Notes: generated by a model from the sequence alone, not told the origin. A stretch of 64,000 bases of DNA from Herbidospora mongoliensis (GCF_001570545.1 NZ_BBXD01000022.1:186001-250000); one strand, 5' to 3'. Shown: positions 54,264-63,035, numbered from the stretch's first letter. Numbers and translations are program-made.

Positions 54264-57191
54264 GTGAGGACGGCAACGATCGAGCGTGATCACCGCACCG
54301 CGCCTGAGGCTCCGCCGGAACCCCCGAGGGAACCGGCCGGACATCGGGACACGACCTCCAATCGGATGGCGTTGCACAACTGGCGGGTACGTAACCGCCT
54401 CATCGCACTGATCATGATTCCGACCGTCGCCGCGGTCGTTCTCGGCGCCATGCGCGTCATCAGCGCGGTTACCAGTGCCGCGGAATATCAGCGAGTGAGT
54501 GAAATCGCAGCGTTCACCGGAACGCTGGGGGAGCTCGTCCATGAGCTCGAACTGGAACAAAGTTTGACTAGCCGGTACGCATCCGGCAATCGCACCAATG
54601 AGTCTGAACTTAACCTGATCGACGCACAACAGGCCAAAGTGGACTTGGCTGCGGAGAAAGTCCGGGCGCGCGTACCAGAGATCGCAGAATCTCTCGGTGA
54701 ACTCGGCAAAGAGAAACTGACGCGCGTCGACGGCCGCCTCAGCGAGCTGCCCAACCTCCGCGAGATCACCGTCGAGTCCGACCTGCTCGCGCTGCCGACG
54801 ATCGAGAAGTACTCCCTCGTCATCGGCGACCTCCTGCGCTTCTACGAAGAGGTCGGCCAGGGCGGCACGGACGAGGCCATCGACGGGACCAGCATCGCGA
54901 TGACCGCGCTGGGCCGGGCCAAGCACGAGCAGTCGACCATGCGAAGCCTGCTCGACGTCGGCATCCAGAAGCGCAACTTCACTCCCAACGAGCTCGACGC
55001 CCTGACCGCCGCACGTAAGCGGTTCGAGAGTGAGATCAGCGCGTTCCGGCTCGCGGCCACCCCGGCCGAGCGGCAGTTCTACGCCGACACCGTGACCGGC
55101 TCCCGCATCGACCAGGCCGAGTTCCTGCGCGGATCGGCGATGGAGCGCATCCGCCTCGACCGGCAGATCGTCAACCTCGACGGCACCCCCGGAGACGACT
55201 CGGAGGTGTGGTTCGAGGCCAGCAGCTTCGGCATCGACCGCATGTACGAGGTCGAGAAGGGGCTGGACAAATCGATCATCGAGCAGGCCGACGCCCTGGC
55301 CGACTCCGACCAGCGCGGCGCCCTCATCAACATCCTGGTCGTCGTGGTCATCCTGGCGCTGGTGCTGCTCATCACCACCGGAATGGCCCGCTCGCTGACC
55401 ACGCCGCTGCGCCGGCTGCGGTCGGAGGCGCTGGAGATCGCCGGGCACCGGTTGCCCGACCTCGTCCAGCGGCTGCGGGAGAACGACGCCTCGCACGAGA
55501 CGGTCTCGCAGGTCGCCCCCATCGGCGTCAGCGGCGCCGACGAGATCGGTGAAGTGGCGCGGGCCTTCGACGAGGTCCACCGCGAGGCGGTCCGGCTGGC
55601 GGGCGACGAGTCGCGTCTGCGCAGCAACATCAGCGCGATGTTCGTCAACCTGTCCCGCCGCACCCAGACGCTGGTGGAACGGCAGATCGCGCTGATCGAC
55701 GGCCTGGAGCAGGGCGAGCAGGACGAGGCCCGGCTGGGCAACCTGTTCAAACTCGACCACCTCGCCACGCGCATGCGCCGTAACTCCGAGAACCTGCTGG
55801 TTCTCGCCGGTCAGGAACCCGCCCGCCGGTGGAGTCAGCCGGTGGAGGTCACCGACGTCGTGCGCGCCTCGCTGTCGGAGGTCGAAGGGTACGAGCGCGT
55901 CGTCATCAACGTGCCCGGCGAGGTCTCCCTGGCCGGCCAGGCCGTCAACGACGTCATCCACCTGCTCGCCGAGCTGGTGGAGAACGCCATTTCGTTCTCC
56001 GCACGTGACACCCGCGTCATCGTCTCCGGCAACCGGATAGACGGCGGGGGAGTGATGGTGTCGGTGACCGACTCCGGCATCGGCATGAACCCCGACGAGA
56101 TCGGCGCCACGAACTGGCGGCTGGCCAATCCGCCGGTCGTCGACGTGTCGGTGTCCCGCCGGATGGGCCTGTTCGTGGTCGGCCGGCTCGCGCTGCGCAA
56201 CGGCATCCGGGTGCAGATAAGGAATCACGACGGCGGTGGCCTCACCGCGATGGTGCTGCTGCCCGAGTCGCTGATCGCTGTCCCGGCCGCCGCGGTGCAG
56301 CAGCACTACAACACCGGCGGGTACGCCCCCACGTGGTCTCCCAAGAGCCAGGCGCCCCAGGTGTCACAGGCTCCGCAGGACACCACCGGGGGCTGGGGCA
56401 CGCCGCAGCTCGGCGGCGGGCAGGGCGGCCGGCCCGCGCTGCCGTCACCCGGTCCGCTGGGGCCGTCGACGGGTCCGTACAACACCCAGCCCGCACCGCC
56501 GGCCCCGCAGCACACGGGTCCGCAACACACGGGCCCTCAGCACACGGGTCCGCAGTACAACTCGCAGCACACGGGTCCCCAGCAGTCGCTCTTCGGGCCG
56601 CCGCCCCGGCAGCAGGCGCCCGCGCAGGCGCCGCCGAACGGCGCGCCGGGGGCACAGCCCACGATGTTCGGGCCGCCCCCGCCGATGCCGCAGCAGCAGT
56701 CCGGTGGACCGCTGCCCCGGCGCAGGTTCGACTCGGCGCTGGGTGGCCTCTCGGGTCTCAGCGAAAGGGACGCCGACGTCACCGGACCGCTGCCCGCGGT
56801 CCGGGAGCCGTCCGGGCCCGATCGCCCCGAGGAGTTCCTGCCGATCTTCGCCTCGGTCGAGTCCGCCTGGTTCAAGAAGCCCGAGGACGAGACCAAGGTC
56901 GAGGAGACCTGGAAGGAAACCGCGGCCGACACCGCGTGGGGCGTCGCCGCACAGCAGCCCCAGTACGAGGCCAGCACCTCCGCCGGCCTGCCAAAACGCG
57001 TACCCAAGGCCAACCTGGTCCCCGGCTCCGCTGAGCCGAACCGGCAGGCGGCCGTGTCACCCCCGCCGTCCCTCTCCCCCGACCGTGCGCGAAGCAGGCT
57101 CTCCAGCCTCCAATACGGAGTGCGTCAGGGCCGTGCCGTGACCCGGGGCGAGATCAGCGAGGACGAGGGTTACTCAGGAAGAGGGGAATGA
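54264..57191 (+). CDS. cvnA: Conservon sensor histidine kinase-like protein CvnA (copy 3)
   Basis: The 975-residue protein has TM1 (about 46-66), an extracytoplasmic NIT-like domain (about 67-352, AMTALGRAKHEQSTMRSLLDVG), TM2 (about 353-375), HAMP, FKLDHLATRMRRNSEN (about 495-510), ELVENAISFSAR, DSGIGMN, and a Pro/Gln/Gly-rich tail from about 673 with QHTGP repeats. It ends with the three conserved motifs (about 856, 909, 932). GTG 54264 with GGAAGG upstream is my choice; GTG 54255 is also possible. Confidence 0.9.
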   Translation: MRTATIERDHRTAPEAPPEPPREPAGHRDTTSNRMALHNWRVRNRLIALIMIPTVAAVVLGAMRVISAVTSAAEYQRVSEIAAFTGTLGELVHELELEQSLTSRYASGNRTNESELNLIDAQQAKVDLAAEKVRARVPEIAESLGELGKEKLTRVDGRLSELPNLREITVESDLLALPTIEKYSLVIGDLLRFYEEVGQGGTDEAIDGTSIAMTALGRAKHEQSTMRSLLDVGIQKRNFTPNELDALTAARKRFESEISAFRLAATPAERQFYADTVTGSRIDQAEFLRGSAMERIRLDRQIVNLDGTPGDDSEVWFEASSFGIDRMYEVEKGLDKSIIEQADALADSDQRGALINILVVVVILALVLLITTGMARSLTTPLRRLRSEALEIAGHRLPDLVQRLRENDASHETVSQVAPIGVSGADEIGEVARAFDEVHREAVRLAGDESRLRSNISAMFVNLSRRTQTLVERQIALIDGLEQGEQDEARLGNLFKLDHLATRMRRNSENLLVLAGQEPARRWSQPVEVTDVVRASLSEVEGYERVVINVPGEVSLAGQAVNDVIHLLAELVENAISFSARDTRVIVSGNRIDGGGVMVSVTDSGIGMNPDEIGATNWRLANPPVVDVSVSRRMGLFVVGRLALRNGIRVQIRNHDGGGLTAMVLLPESLIAVPAAAVQQHYNTGGYAPTWSPKSQAPQVSQAPQDTTGGWGTPQLGGGQGGRPALPSPGPLGPSTGPYNTQPAPPAPQHTGPQHTGPQHTGPQYNSQHTGPQQSLFGPPPRQQAPAQAPPNGAPGAQPTMFGPPPPMPQQQSGGPLPRRRFDSALGGLSGLSERDADVTGPLPAVREPSGPDRPEEFLPIFASVESAWFKKPEDETKVEETWKETAADTAWGVAAQQPQYEASTSAGLPKRVPKANLVPGSAEPNRQAAVSPPPSLSPDRARSRLSSLQYGVRQGRAVTRGEISEDEGYSGRGE
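56506..56584 (+). repeat. Coding repeat QHTGP in CvnA3 tail
   Basis: The unit CAGCACACGGGTCCG (Gln-His-Thr-Gly-Pro) appears three times in succession and again after a short interruption. Same 15-base period and Thr-Gly core as the repeats in the other two kinases. Confidence 0.85.
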
Positions 57192-57622
57192 CCAGCGTGA
57201 GAGAGATGAGCCAGGCCGCCCGAGGCATCAACTGGCTGATCAACGACTTCGTCCTGTCGGTGCCGGGCGTCGCCCATACCGTCGTCGTCTCGGCCGACGG
57301 GTTGCCGCTGGCCTACTCGGACGGCTTTCCGAAGGACCGCGCCGACCAGCTCGCCGCGGTCGCGGCCGGGCTGATCTCGCTGACCCAGGGAGCCTCCCGG
57401 GTGTTCGAGGGCGGCGCGGTCACCCAGACCGTCGTGGAGATGCAGCGCGGGCTGCTGCTGATCATGTCGATCAGCGACGGCTCGTGCCTGTCGGTGCTCG
57501 CGGCGGCCGACAGCGACCTGGGCCTGGTGGCCTACCAGATGACACTGTTCGTCGAGCGCGCGGGTCAGGTGCTCACTCCTGCGGTCAGGGCCGAACTCCA
57601 GGCCTCCAACCCGAGGAGATGA
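57188..57622 (+). CDS. cvnB: Conservon Roadblock/LC7 protein CvnB (copy 3)
   Basis: The 144-residue Roadblock protein has VREMSQAARGINWLINDF and EMQRGLLLIMSISDGSC, very close to CvnB2. ATGA overlap with cvnA3. Confidence 0.94.
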   Translation: MTSVREMSQAARGINWLINDFVLSVPGVAHTVVVSADGLPLAYSDGFPKDRADQLAAVAAGLISLTQGASRVFEGGAVTQTVVEMQRGLLLIMSISDGSCLSVLAAADSDLGLVAYQMTLFVERAGQVLTPAVRAELQASNPRR

Positions 57623-57624
57623 CC

Positions 57625-58017
57625 ATGGACTCGTGGGGGCCGCCTCCCTACGGGGGCGGCCAGCCGCCACCGCGACCGGAGCCTGCGTCGCCGGTCCGTC
57701 CGTTCACCGTCACCGGCGGCCGCACGACGCCGCGCATGCAGCTCGCGCTGGAGGCGCTGGTGTCGTCGGCCACCTCGCTGCAGCACGACCTGTCGCAGCG
57801 GCCGCCGGAGTACCGGGCGATCAGCTCCCTGTGCCGTCAGGTCCGCTCGGTGGCGGAGGTGTCGGCGCTGCTGCACATCCCGCTCGGGGTGATCCGCGTG
57901 GTGATCGCGGACATGGTCGCCGAGGGCCTGGTGCACGTACACCAGCCGCAGTTGGACGCCGGGATGCCAGATTTGGGTTTGTTGGAAAGGGTTCTCAGTG
58001 GACTTCGACGTCTATAG
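57625..58017 (+). CDS. cvnC: Conservon DUF742 protein CvnC (copy 3)
   Basis: The 130-residue DUF742 protein has an N-terminal Pro/Gly-rich stretch (WGPPPYGGGQPPPRPEP) absent from copy 1, then VRPFTVTGGRTTPRMQLA and the HTH-like CRQVRSVAEVSALLHIPLG. ATG 57625 is two bases after cvnB3. The final 20 bases overlap cvnD3. Confidence 0.93.
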   Translation: MDSWGPPPYGGGQPPPRPEPASPVRPFTVTGGRTTPRMQLALEALVSSATSLQHDLSQRPPEYRAISSLCRQVRSVAEVSALLHIPLGVIRVVIADMVAEGLVHVHQPQLDAGMPDLGLLERVLSGLRRL

Positions 58018-58597
58018 CCACGGCGGCGGCCCGAGCCGCGGCCTGACCTCGACGAAGATCGTCGTGGCGGGTGGCTTCGGGGTGGGCAAGACCACCTTCG
58101 TCGGGGCGGTCTCCGAGATCGTCCCGCTGACGACCGAGGCGGTGATGACCGACGCCTCCAAGGACATCGACGACGTGGCACTGACGCCCAACAAGACCAC
58201 GACGACGGTGGCCATGGACTTCGGCCGGGTGTCCCTGGACGAGGATCTGATCCTCTACCTGTTCGGCACCCCTGGTCAGCACCGTTTCTGGTTCATGTGG
58301 GATGATCTTGTACGTGGTGCGATCGGCGCCATCGTCTTGGTGGACACCCGGCGGCTGGCCGACAGCTTCCCCGCGGTCGACTATTTCGAGGAGGCCCGCC
58401 TCCCGTTCATTGTGGGCATCAACGGCTGGAACGGCATGTACCCCCATGCCGAGGACGAGATCAGAGAGGCGCTGACCCTCTCCGCCCACGTCCCGATCGT
58501 CCGTACCGACGCCCGTTCCCGCGATTCGGTGAAGACCGCCCTCATCACGCTGGTGGAGCACGCGCTCACCTCGCGTGTGGGCGGCCCTCGCTGGTGA
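57998..58597 (+). CDS. cvnD: Conservon Ras-like GTPase CvnD (copy 3)
   Basis: The 199-residue GTPase has an N-terminal insertion (DVYSHGGGPS), GGFGVGKTTFVG and FGTPGQHRFWFMWDDL. The G4-like motif reads GINGWNG: the Asp that reads the guanine base in the other copies is Asn here. Confidence 0.94.
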   Translation: MDFDVYSHGGGPSRGLTSTKIVVAGGFGVGKTTFVGAVSEIVPLTTEAVMTDASKDIDDVALTPNKTTTTVAMDFGRVSLDEDLILYLFGTPGQHRFWFMWDDLVRGAIGAIVLVDTRRLADSFPAVDYFEEARLPFIVGINGWNGMYPHAEDEIREALTLSAHVPIVRTDARSRDSVKTALITLVEHALTSRVGGPRW

Positions 58598-58667
58598 GCG
58601 GATAGGCTTGGGCGGCCGGGGGTAGTCCCCTGATCCACCACGATTCCCTTCGAGGCTGGCCAATCAC

Positions 58668-60209
58668 GTGTTCGAGACGCTTTCCGACCGGCTGACTTCG
58701 GTCTTCTCCTCGCTCCGGTCCAAGGGCAGGCTTTCCGACGCCGACATCGACGCGACCTGCCGTGAAATCCGCATCGCCCTGCTTGAGGCAGACGTCGCGC
58801 TGCCGGTGGTCAAGGACTTCGTGGCCCACGTCAAGGAACGGGCCAGGGGTGTCGAGGTCTCGCAGGCGCTGAACCCGGCGCAGCAGGTCGTGAAGATCGT
58901 CAACGACGAGCTGATCGAGATCCTCGGCGGGGAGACCCGCCGCCTGCGCCTGGCCAAGACCCCGCCGACGGTCATCATGCTGGCCGGTCTCCAGGGTGCC
59001 GGTAAGACCACCCTGGCCGGCAAGCTGGCCCGCTGGCTGCGCGACCAGAACCACGTGCCGCTCCTGGTGGCCTGTGACCTCCAGCGTCCCAACGCGGTCC
59101 AGCAGCTCTCGGTCATGGCCGAGCGCGCCGGGGTCGCCGTCTACGCGCCCGAACCGGGCAACGGCGTCGGCGACCCGGTCGAGGTGGCCCGCCAGTCGAT
59201 CGACCACGCCCGTCGTCAGCAGCACGACGTCGTCATCATCGACACCGCCGGCCGCCTGGGCATCGACCAGGAGCTGATGGCCCAGGCCGCCCACATCCGC
59301 GACGCGGTCAGCCCCGACGAGGTGCTGTTCGTGGTCGACGCCATGATCGGCCAAGACGCCGTGACCACGGCGCAGGCCTTCATGGACGGGGTCGGCTTCG
59401 ACGGGGTCGTGCTGACCAAGCTCGACGGCGACGCCCGCGGCGGCGCCGCCCTGTCGGTGCGGCACATCACCGGTCGCCCGATCATGTTCGCCTCCACGGG
59501 CGAGAAACTCGAAGACTTCGACGCCTTCCACCCCGACCGCATGGCGGGCCGGATCCTCGACATGGGTGACATCCTCACCCTGATCGAGCAGGCGCAGCGC
59601 ACGTTCGACGAGGCCGAAGCCACCAAGATGGCCGACAAGCTGGCCTCGGGCGACGACTTCACCCTCGACGACTTCCTCGAGCAGATGATGATGGTCCGCA
59701 AGATGGGCCCCATCAAGAACCTGCTCGGCATGATGCCCGGCATGGGGCAGATGCGCGACCAGATCAACCAGGTCGACGACAGGGACCTCGACCGGGTCGC
59801 CGCCATCATCCGGTCGATGACCCCGGGTGAGCGCGCCGAGCCGAAGATGATCAACGGTTCCCGGCGGGCCCGCATCGCGCGCGGCTCCGGCGTGAGCGTC
59901 ACCGAGGTCAACGGCCTGGTGACCCGCTTCTTCGAGGCGCAGAAGATGATGAAGCGCATGTCGCAGGGCATCGGCATCCCCGGCATGCCGGGCGGGCGCG
60001 GGAAGCAGAAGCAGCAGAAGCCGAAGAAGGGCCGGCGCGTGAGCGGCGATCCCCGCAAGGCCGGTCTGCCGAAGGAACCCGCCGCCGACACTCCGGCCAA
60101 GCCGTCGGGCGGCATGCTGGGCAACCTCACTCCCGGCAGCCTGCCCAAGGGGCTGGAGCTGCCGCCGGGGTTCGACCCGTCGAAGTTCAAGCTGCCCGGG
60201 CAGAAGTAG
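58668..60209 (+). CDS. ffh: Signal recognition particle protein Ffh
   Basis: The 513-residue SRP GTPase targets nascent membrane proteins. The N and G domains carry GLQGAGKTTLAGKLA, DTAGRL and LTKLDGDARGGAA; the Met-rich M domain has MMMVRKMGPIKNLLGMMPGM and GSRRARIARGSG, which binds the 4.5S RNA. GTG 58668. It is the first gene of the conserved ffh-rpsP-rimM-trmD-rplS order. Confidence 0.97.
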   Translation: MFETLSDRLTSVFSSLRSKGRLSDADIDATCREIRIALLEADVALPVVKDFVAHVKERARGVEVSQALNPAQQVVKIVNDELIEILGGETRRLRLAKTPPTVIMLAGLQGAGKTTLAGKLARWLRDQNHVPLLVACDLQRPNAVQQLSVMAERAGVAVYAPEPGNGVGDPVEVARQSIDHARRQQHDVVIIDTAGRLGIDQELMAQAAHIRDAVSPDEVLFVVDAMIGQDAVTTAQAFMDGVGFDGVVLTKLDGDARGGAALSVRHITGRPIMFASTGEKLEDFDAFHPDRMAGRILDMGDILTLIEQAQRTFDEAEATKMADKLASGDDFTLDDFLEQMMMVRKMGPIKNLLGMMPGMGQMRDQINQVDDRDLDRVAAIIRSMTPGERAEPKMINGSRRARIARGSGVSVTEVNGLVTRFFEAQKMMKRMSQGIGIPGMPGGRGKQKQQKPKKGRRVSGDPRKAGLPKEPAADTPAKPSGGMLGNLTPGSLPKGLELPPGFDPSKFKLPGQK

Positions 60210-60366
60210 CCGCTTCGATCTGGCAGAATGTCATGTTGGAACATCGTGGTCCGGCGGGCGCCCTCTAACCCCCGCGTTCCACGCCTGTCCCTGGAGTGGC
60301 CGCCACTTCGTGCCCCACTCGATGTGACGCCGCTCATCCATTTTTGAAGCAGGAGAGACCACACCC

Positions 60367-60870
60367 GTGGCAGTCAAGATCAAGCTCAAGCGGCTCGGCA
60401 TGATCCGCAACCCGCAGTACCGCATCGTCATCGCCGACAGCCGCACCAAGCGTGACGGCCGTGCGATCGAGGAGATCGGCCTGTACCACCCGAAGGAGCA
60501 CCCCTCGCGCATCGAGGTCAACTCCGAGCGGGCACAGTACTGGCTGAGCGTCGGCGCGCAGCCGACCGAGCCGGTCATGAAGCTCCTCAAGCTCACCGGT
60601 GACTGGCAGAAGTACAAGGGCGAGGCCGCTCCGGCTCCGCTGCTCGTCGCCGAGCCTCCGGCCGACCGCCACGCCATCTACGAGGCCGCCGCCAGGGAGG
60701 CCCTGTCGAGCGAGCCCGCTTCCGCCGCCACCACGCAGCGGAAGAAGAAGGCTGAGCCCAAGGCTGAGGCCGAGCCCAAGGCTGAGGCCAAGCCCGAGGC
60801 CAAGGCCGAGCCCGTCGCCGAGGCACCCGCCGAGGCGCCCGCCGAGTCCGCATCGGAAACCGAGGCCTGA
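60367..60870 (+). CDS. rpsP: 30S ribosomal protein S16 with long C-terminal extension
   Basis: The S16 core is residues 1-85 ([26 protein letters not shown]..., in parts: [34 protein letters not shown]). A further 80 residues form a tail rich in Glu, Ala, Lys and Pro with repeats of AEPKAEA type. Typical bacterial S16 is 80-90 residues, so the tail doubles it, as is common in actinobacteria. GTG 60367; cotranscribed with the KH gene one base away. Confidence 0.96.
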   Translation: MAVKIKLKRLGMIRNPQYRIVIADSRTKRDGRAIEEIGLYHPKEHPSRIEVNSERAQYWLSVGAQPTEPVMKLLKLTGDWQKYKGEAAPAPLLVAEPPADRHAIYEAAAREALSSEPASAATTQRKKKAEPKAEAEPKAEAKPEAKAEPVAEAPAEAPAESASETEA

Positions 60871-60871
60871 C

Positions 60872-61114
60872 ATGCTCGAGGAGGCCCTCGAGCACCTGGT
60901 TAAGGGCATCGTCGAGCATCCTGACGAGGTCCGCGTTCGCGCGCGGAAGATCCGCACCGGGCGTGTCCTGGAGGTCCGGGTCCACCCCGAAGACCTCGGT
61001 AAGGTCATCGGTCGCGGGGGCCGCACGGCCAAGGCGTTGCGCACCGTCGTCAACGCCCTGTCCGACGGCAAATACGTGCGGGTCGACCTGGTCGACCTCA
61101 CCGAGGCCCGCTAA
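60872..61114 (+). CDS. KH-domain RNA-binding protein
   Basis: The 80-residue KH protein starts MLEEALEHLVKGIVEHPDEV and has the GxxG loop in VIGRGGRTAKALRT. Such proteins, between rpsP and rimM, bind rRNA and may help ribosome assembly (YlqC/KhpA type). The gene lies entirely inside a long out-of-frame open frame, so length-based gene callers can miss it. Confidence 0.95.
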   Translation: MLEEALEHLVKGIVEHPDEVRVRARKIRTGRVLEVRVHPEDLGKVIGRGGRTAKALRTVVNALSDGKYVRVDLVDLTEAR

Positions 61115-61125
61115 GCGAGACGCTG

Positions 61126-61150
61126 CGAACCTGCCTAGAAAACAGGTTCG
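61126..61150 (+). other. Hairpin after KH gene
   Basis: CGAACCTG/CAGGTTCG, loop CCTAGAAAA, without T-tract, 12 bases after the KH stop. Confidence 0.4.
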
Positions 61151-61196
61151 GTCGTGGTTCGCGCTGTGAATCTGCCTCAAAGCAGAGCATCCCGTC

Positions 61197-61238
61197 ATCC
61201 CGGGAGACCGTCACCGGTCTCCCGGGATCGTCGTTTTT
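61197..61238 (+). terminator. Strong terminator-like hairpin before rimM
   Basis: Fourteen-base perfect arms ATCCCGGGAGACCG/CGGTCTCCCGGGAT with loop TCAC (61197-61228), then CGTCGTTTTT. It stands 14 bases before the rimM start and should cut the rpsP-rimM transcript or act as an attenuator. Confidence 0.8.
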
Positions 61239-61252
61239 CTGGAGAACCTCTT

Positions 61253-61765
61253 ATGCAGCTCGTCGTCGGCCGAATCGGCCGCCCCCACGGCATCCGCGGT
61301 GAGGTGACCGTCGAAGTCCGCACCGACGAGCCGGGGGAGCGCTTCGCTCCCGGCACCCGGCTGACCACCGACCCGGCCTCCCGGGGGCCGCTCGTCGTCG
61401 AGAACGCCCGCTGGCACAAGGGCATCCTGATGCTCGCGCTCGAAGGGGTCCGTGGCCGTGAGGCCGCCGAGGAGCTGCGCGACACGCTGATCGTCATCGA
61501 CTCGGCCGACGTCACGCCCTCCGACGATCCCGACGAGTTCCACGACCACCAGCTCATCGGGCTGGTCGTCGTCTCCGTCGAGGGCGAGCCGCTGGGCGAG
61601 GTGTCCGACGTGCTGCACCACGGGCAGGACCTGCTGGTGGTCAAGCGTCCCGGTCGCGACGACGCCTACGTGCCGTTCGTGAAGTCGCTGGTGCCCGACG
61701 TCGACCTCGCGGCAGGTCGGCTGGTCGTCGCCGCGCCGCCGGGTCTCTTCGACCTCGACGCCTGA
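61253..61765 (+). CDS. rimM: Ribosome maturation factor RimM
   Basis: The 170-residue factor helps mature the 30S head near S19. RIGRPHGIRGEV is the N-terminal family motif, GREAAEELR and DLLVVKRPG mark the PRC-barrel. ATG 61253 with CTGGAGA upstream. One base before trmD. Confidence 0.96.
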   Translation: MQLVVGRIGRPHGIRGEVTVEVRTDEPGERFAPGTRLTTDPASRGPLVVENARWHKGILMLALEGVRGREAAEELRDTLIVIDSADVTPSDDPDEFHDHQLIGLVVVSVEGEPLGEVSDVLHHGQDLLVVKRPGRDDAYVPFVKSLVPDVDLAAGRLVVAAPPGLFDLDA

Positions 61766-61766
61766 C

Positions 61767-62537
61767 ATGCGCATCGACGTCATCTCGATCTTCCCCGAGT
61801 ACTTCGCGCCCCTCGACGTCTCCCTGATGGGCAAGGCGCGCGACAAGGGCATCCTCGACGTGCGCCTCCACCAGTTGCGGGAGTGGGCGCACGACGTACA
61901 CAAGACCGTCGACGACACCCCCTATGGCGGCGGTCCCGGCATGGTCATGAAGCCGGAGATCTGGGGCGCGGCGATCGACGACGTGATCGCCTCCGAAGAG
62001 GCACTGCCGCGGATGATCGTGCCCACTCCGAGCGGCCGGCCGTTCACACAGGCCGTGGCGCTCGAATACGCCGCCGAGCCGTGGCTGCTGTTCGCGCCGG
62101 CCCGCTACGAGGGCATCGACAGTCGGGTCATGATCGAATATGGCACCCACCTGCGCCTCGACGAGGTGTCCATCGGTGACTACGTGCTGGCGGGGGGCGA
62201 GGCGGCCGTGCTGGTCATGATCGAGGCCGTCGCCCGGCTGCTGCCCGGCGTGCTCGGCAACGCGGTCTCGGCCACCGACGACTCCTTCGCGCCCGGCGCG
62301 ATGGAGAACCTGCTCGAAGGGCCGGTGTTCACCAAGCCGCCGGTGTGGCGCGACCACGAGGTGCCCGAGATCCTGCTCTCCGGCCACCACGGGAAGATCG
62401 CGCGCTGGCGCCGGGACCAGGCGCTGCGCCGGACCCTGCAGAAGCGGCCCGAGCTGATCGAGCGCGGCGACCTGTCGGCCGCCGACCTCAAGACCCTTGA
62501 CACGTTTCGCGCCGATGGCGATCCTGTGGCAGACTGA
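61767..62537 (+). CDS. trmD: tRNA (guanine-37-N1)-methyltransferase
   Basis: The 256-residue SPOUT-fold enzyme methylates G37 in tRNAs reading CNN codons. PYGGGPGMVMKPE, RYEGIDSRV and IGDYVLAGGEAA form the knot and SAM pocket. It starts one base after rimM. Confidence 0.97.
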   Translation: MRIDVISIFPEYFAPLDVSLMGKARDKGILDVRLHQLREWAHDVHKTVDDTPYGGGPGMVMKPEIWGAAIDDVIASEEALPRMIVPTPSGRPFTQAVALEYAAEPWLLFAPARYEGIDSRVMIEYGTHLRLDEVSIGDYVLAGGEAAVLVMIEAVARLLPGVLGNAVSATDDSFAPGAMENLLEGPVFTKPPVWRDHEVPEILLSGHHGKIARWRRDQALRRTLQKRPELIERGDLSAADLKTLDTFRADGDPVAD

Positions 62538-62656
62538 AGCGCCGAATGCCTGCCGTTCGCAGGTTAGTCGTGCCCGCGTCCTTCTCGACGCCCCATCTCG
62601 CAGGGGACGGACGGACCTCCGGGTGTTCTTTCTCCAACTGATGAGGAACCTCAGTC

Positions 62657-63019
62657 ATGCACACGCAGATCCAGGCGCTTGAGAAGGCTGCCCTCCGCAG
62701 CGACATCCCCGCGTTCCGTCCGGGCGACACGCTCGAAGTGCACGTCCGCGTCATCGAGGGCAACCGCTCTCGTATCCAGGTCTTCAAGGGCTTCGTGCTG
62801 CGCCGCCAGAACGGTGGTCTCCGTGAGACGTTCACCGTTCGCAAGATCAGCTACGGCGTCGGAGTCGAGCGTACTTTCCCGGTTCACAGCCCGGTGATCG
62901 AGAAGATCGCGTTGGTGACCCGTGGCGACGTCCGCCGCGCCAAGCTCTACTACATGCGCGACCTGCGCGGTAAGGCCGCCCGCATCCGCGAGCGCCGCGA
63001 CGCCCTGCCCGCGAAGTAA
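62657..63019 (+). CDS. rplS: 50S ribosomal protein L19
   Basis: The 120-residue protein has [16 protein letters not shown], in parts: [40 protein letters not shown], and [18 protein letters not shown] at the end. The 119-base gap before it holds no clear terminator. A terminator follows. Confidence 0.97.
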   Translation: MHTQIQALEKAALRSDIPAFRPGDTLEVHVRVIEGNRSRIQVFKGFVLRRQNGGLRETFTVRKISYGVGVERTFPVHSPVIEKIALVTRGDVRRAKLYYMRDLRGKAARIRERRDALPAK

Positions 63020-63035
63020 GCGGTCAAAAGCGTTG

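Noticed and set aside
62538-62656. L19 leader RNA before rplS
   Set aside because: The known L19 leader belongs to Firmicutes and I could not match its fold here.
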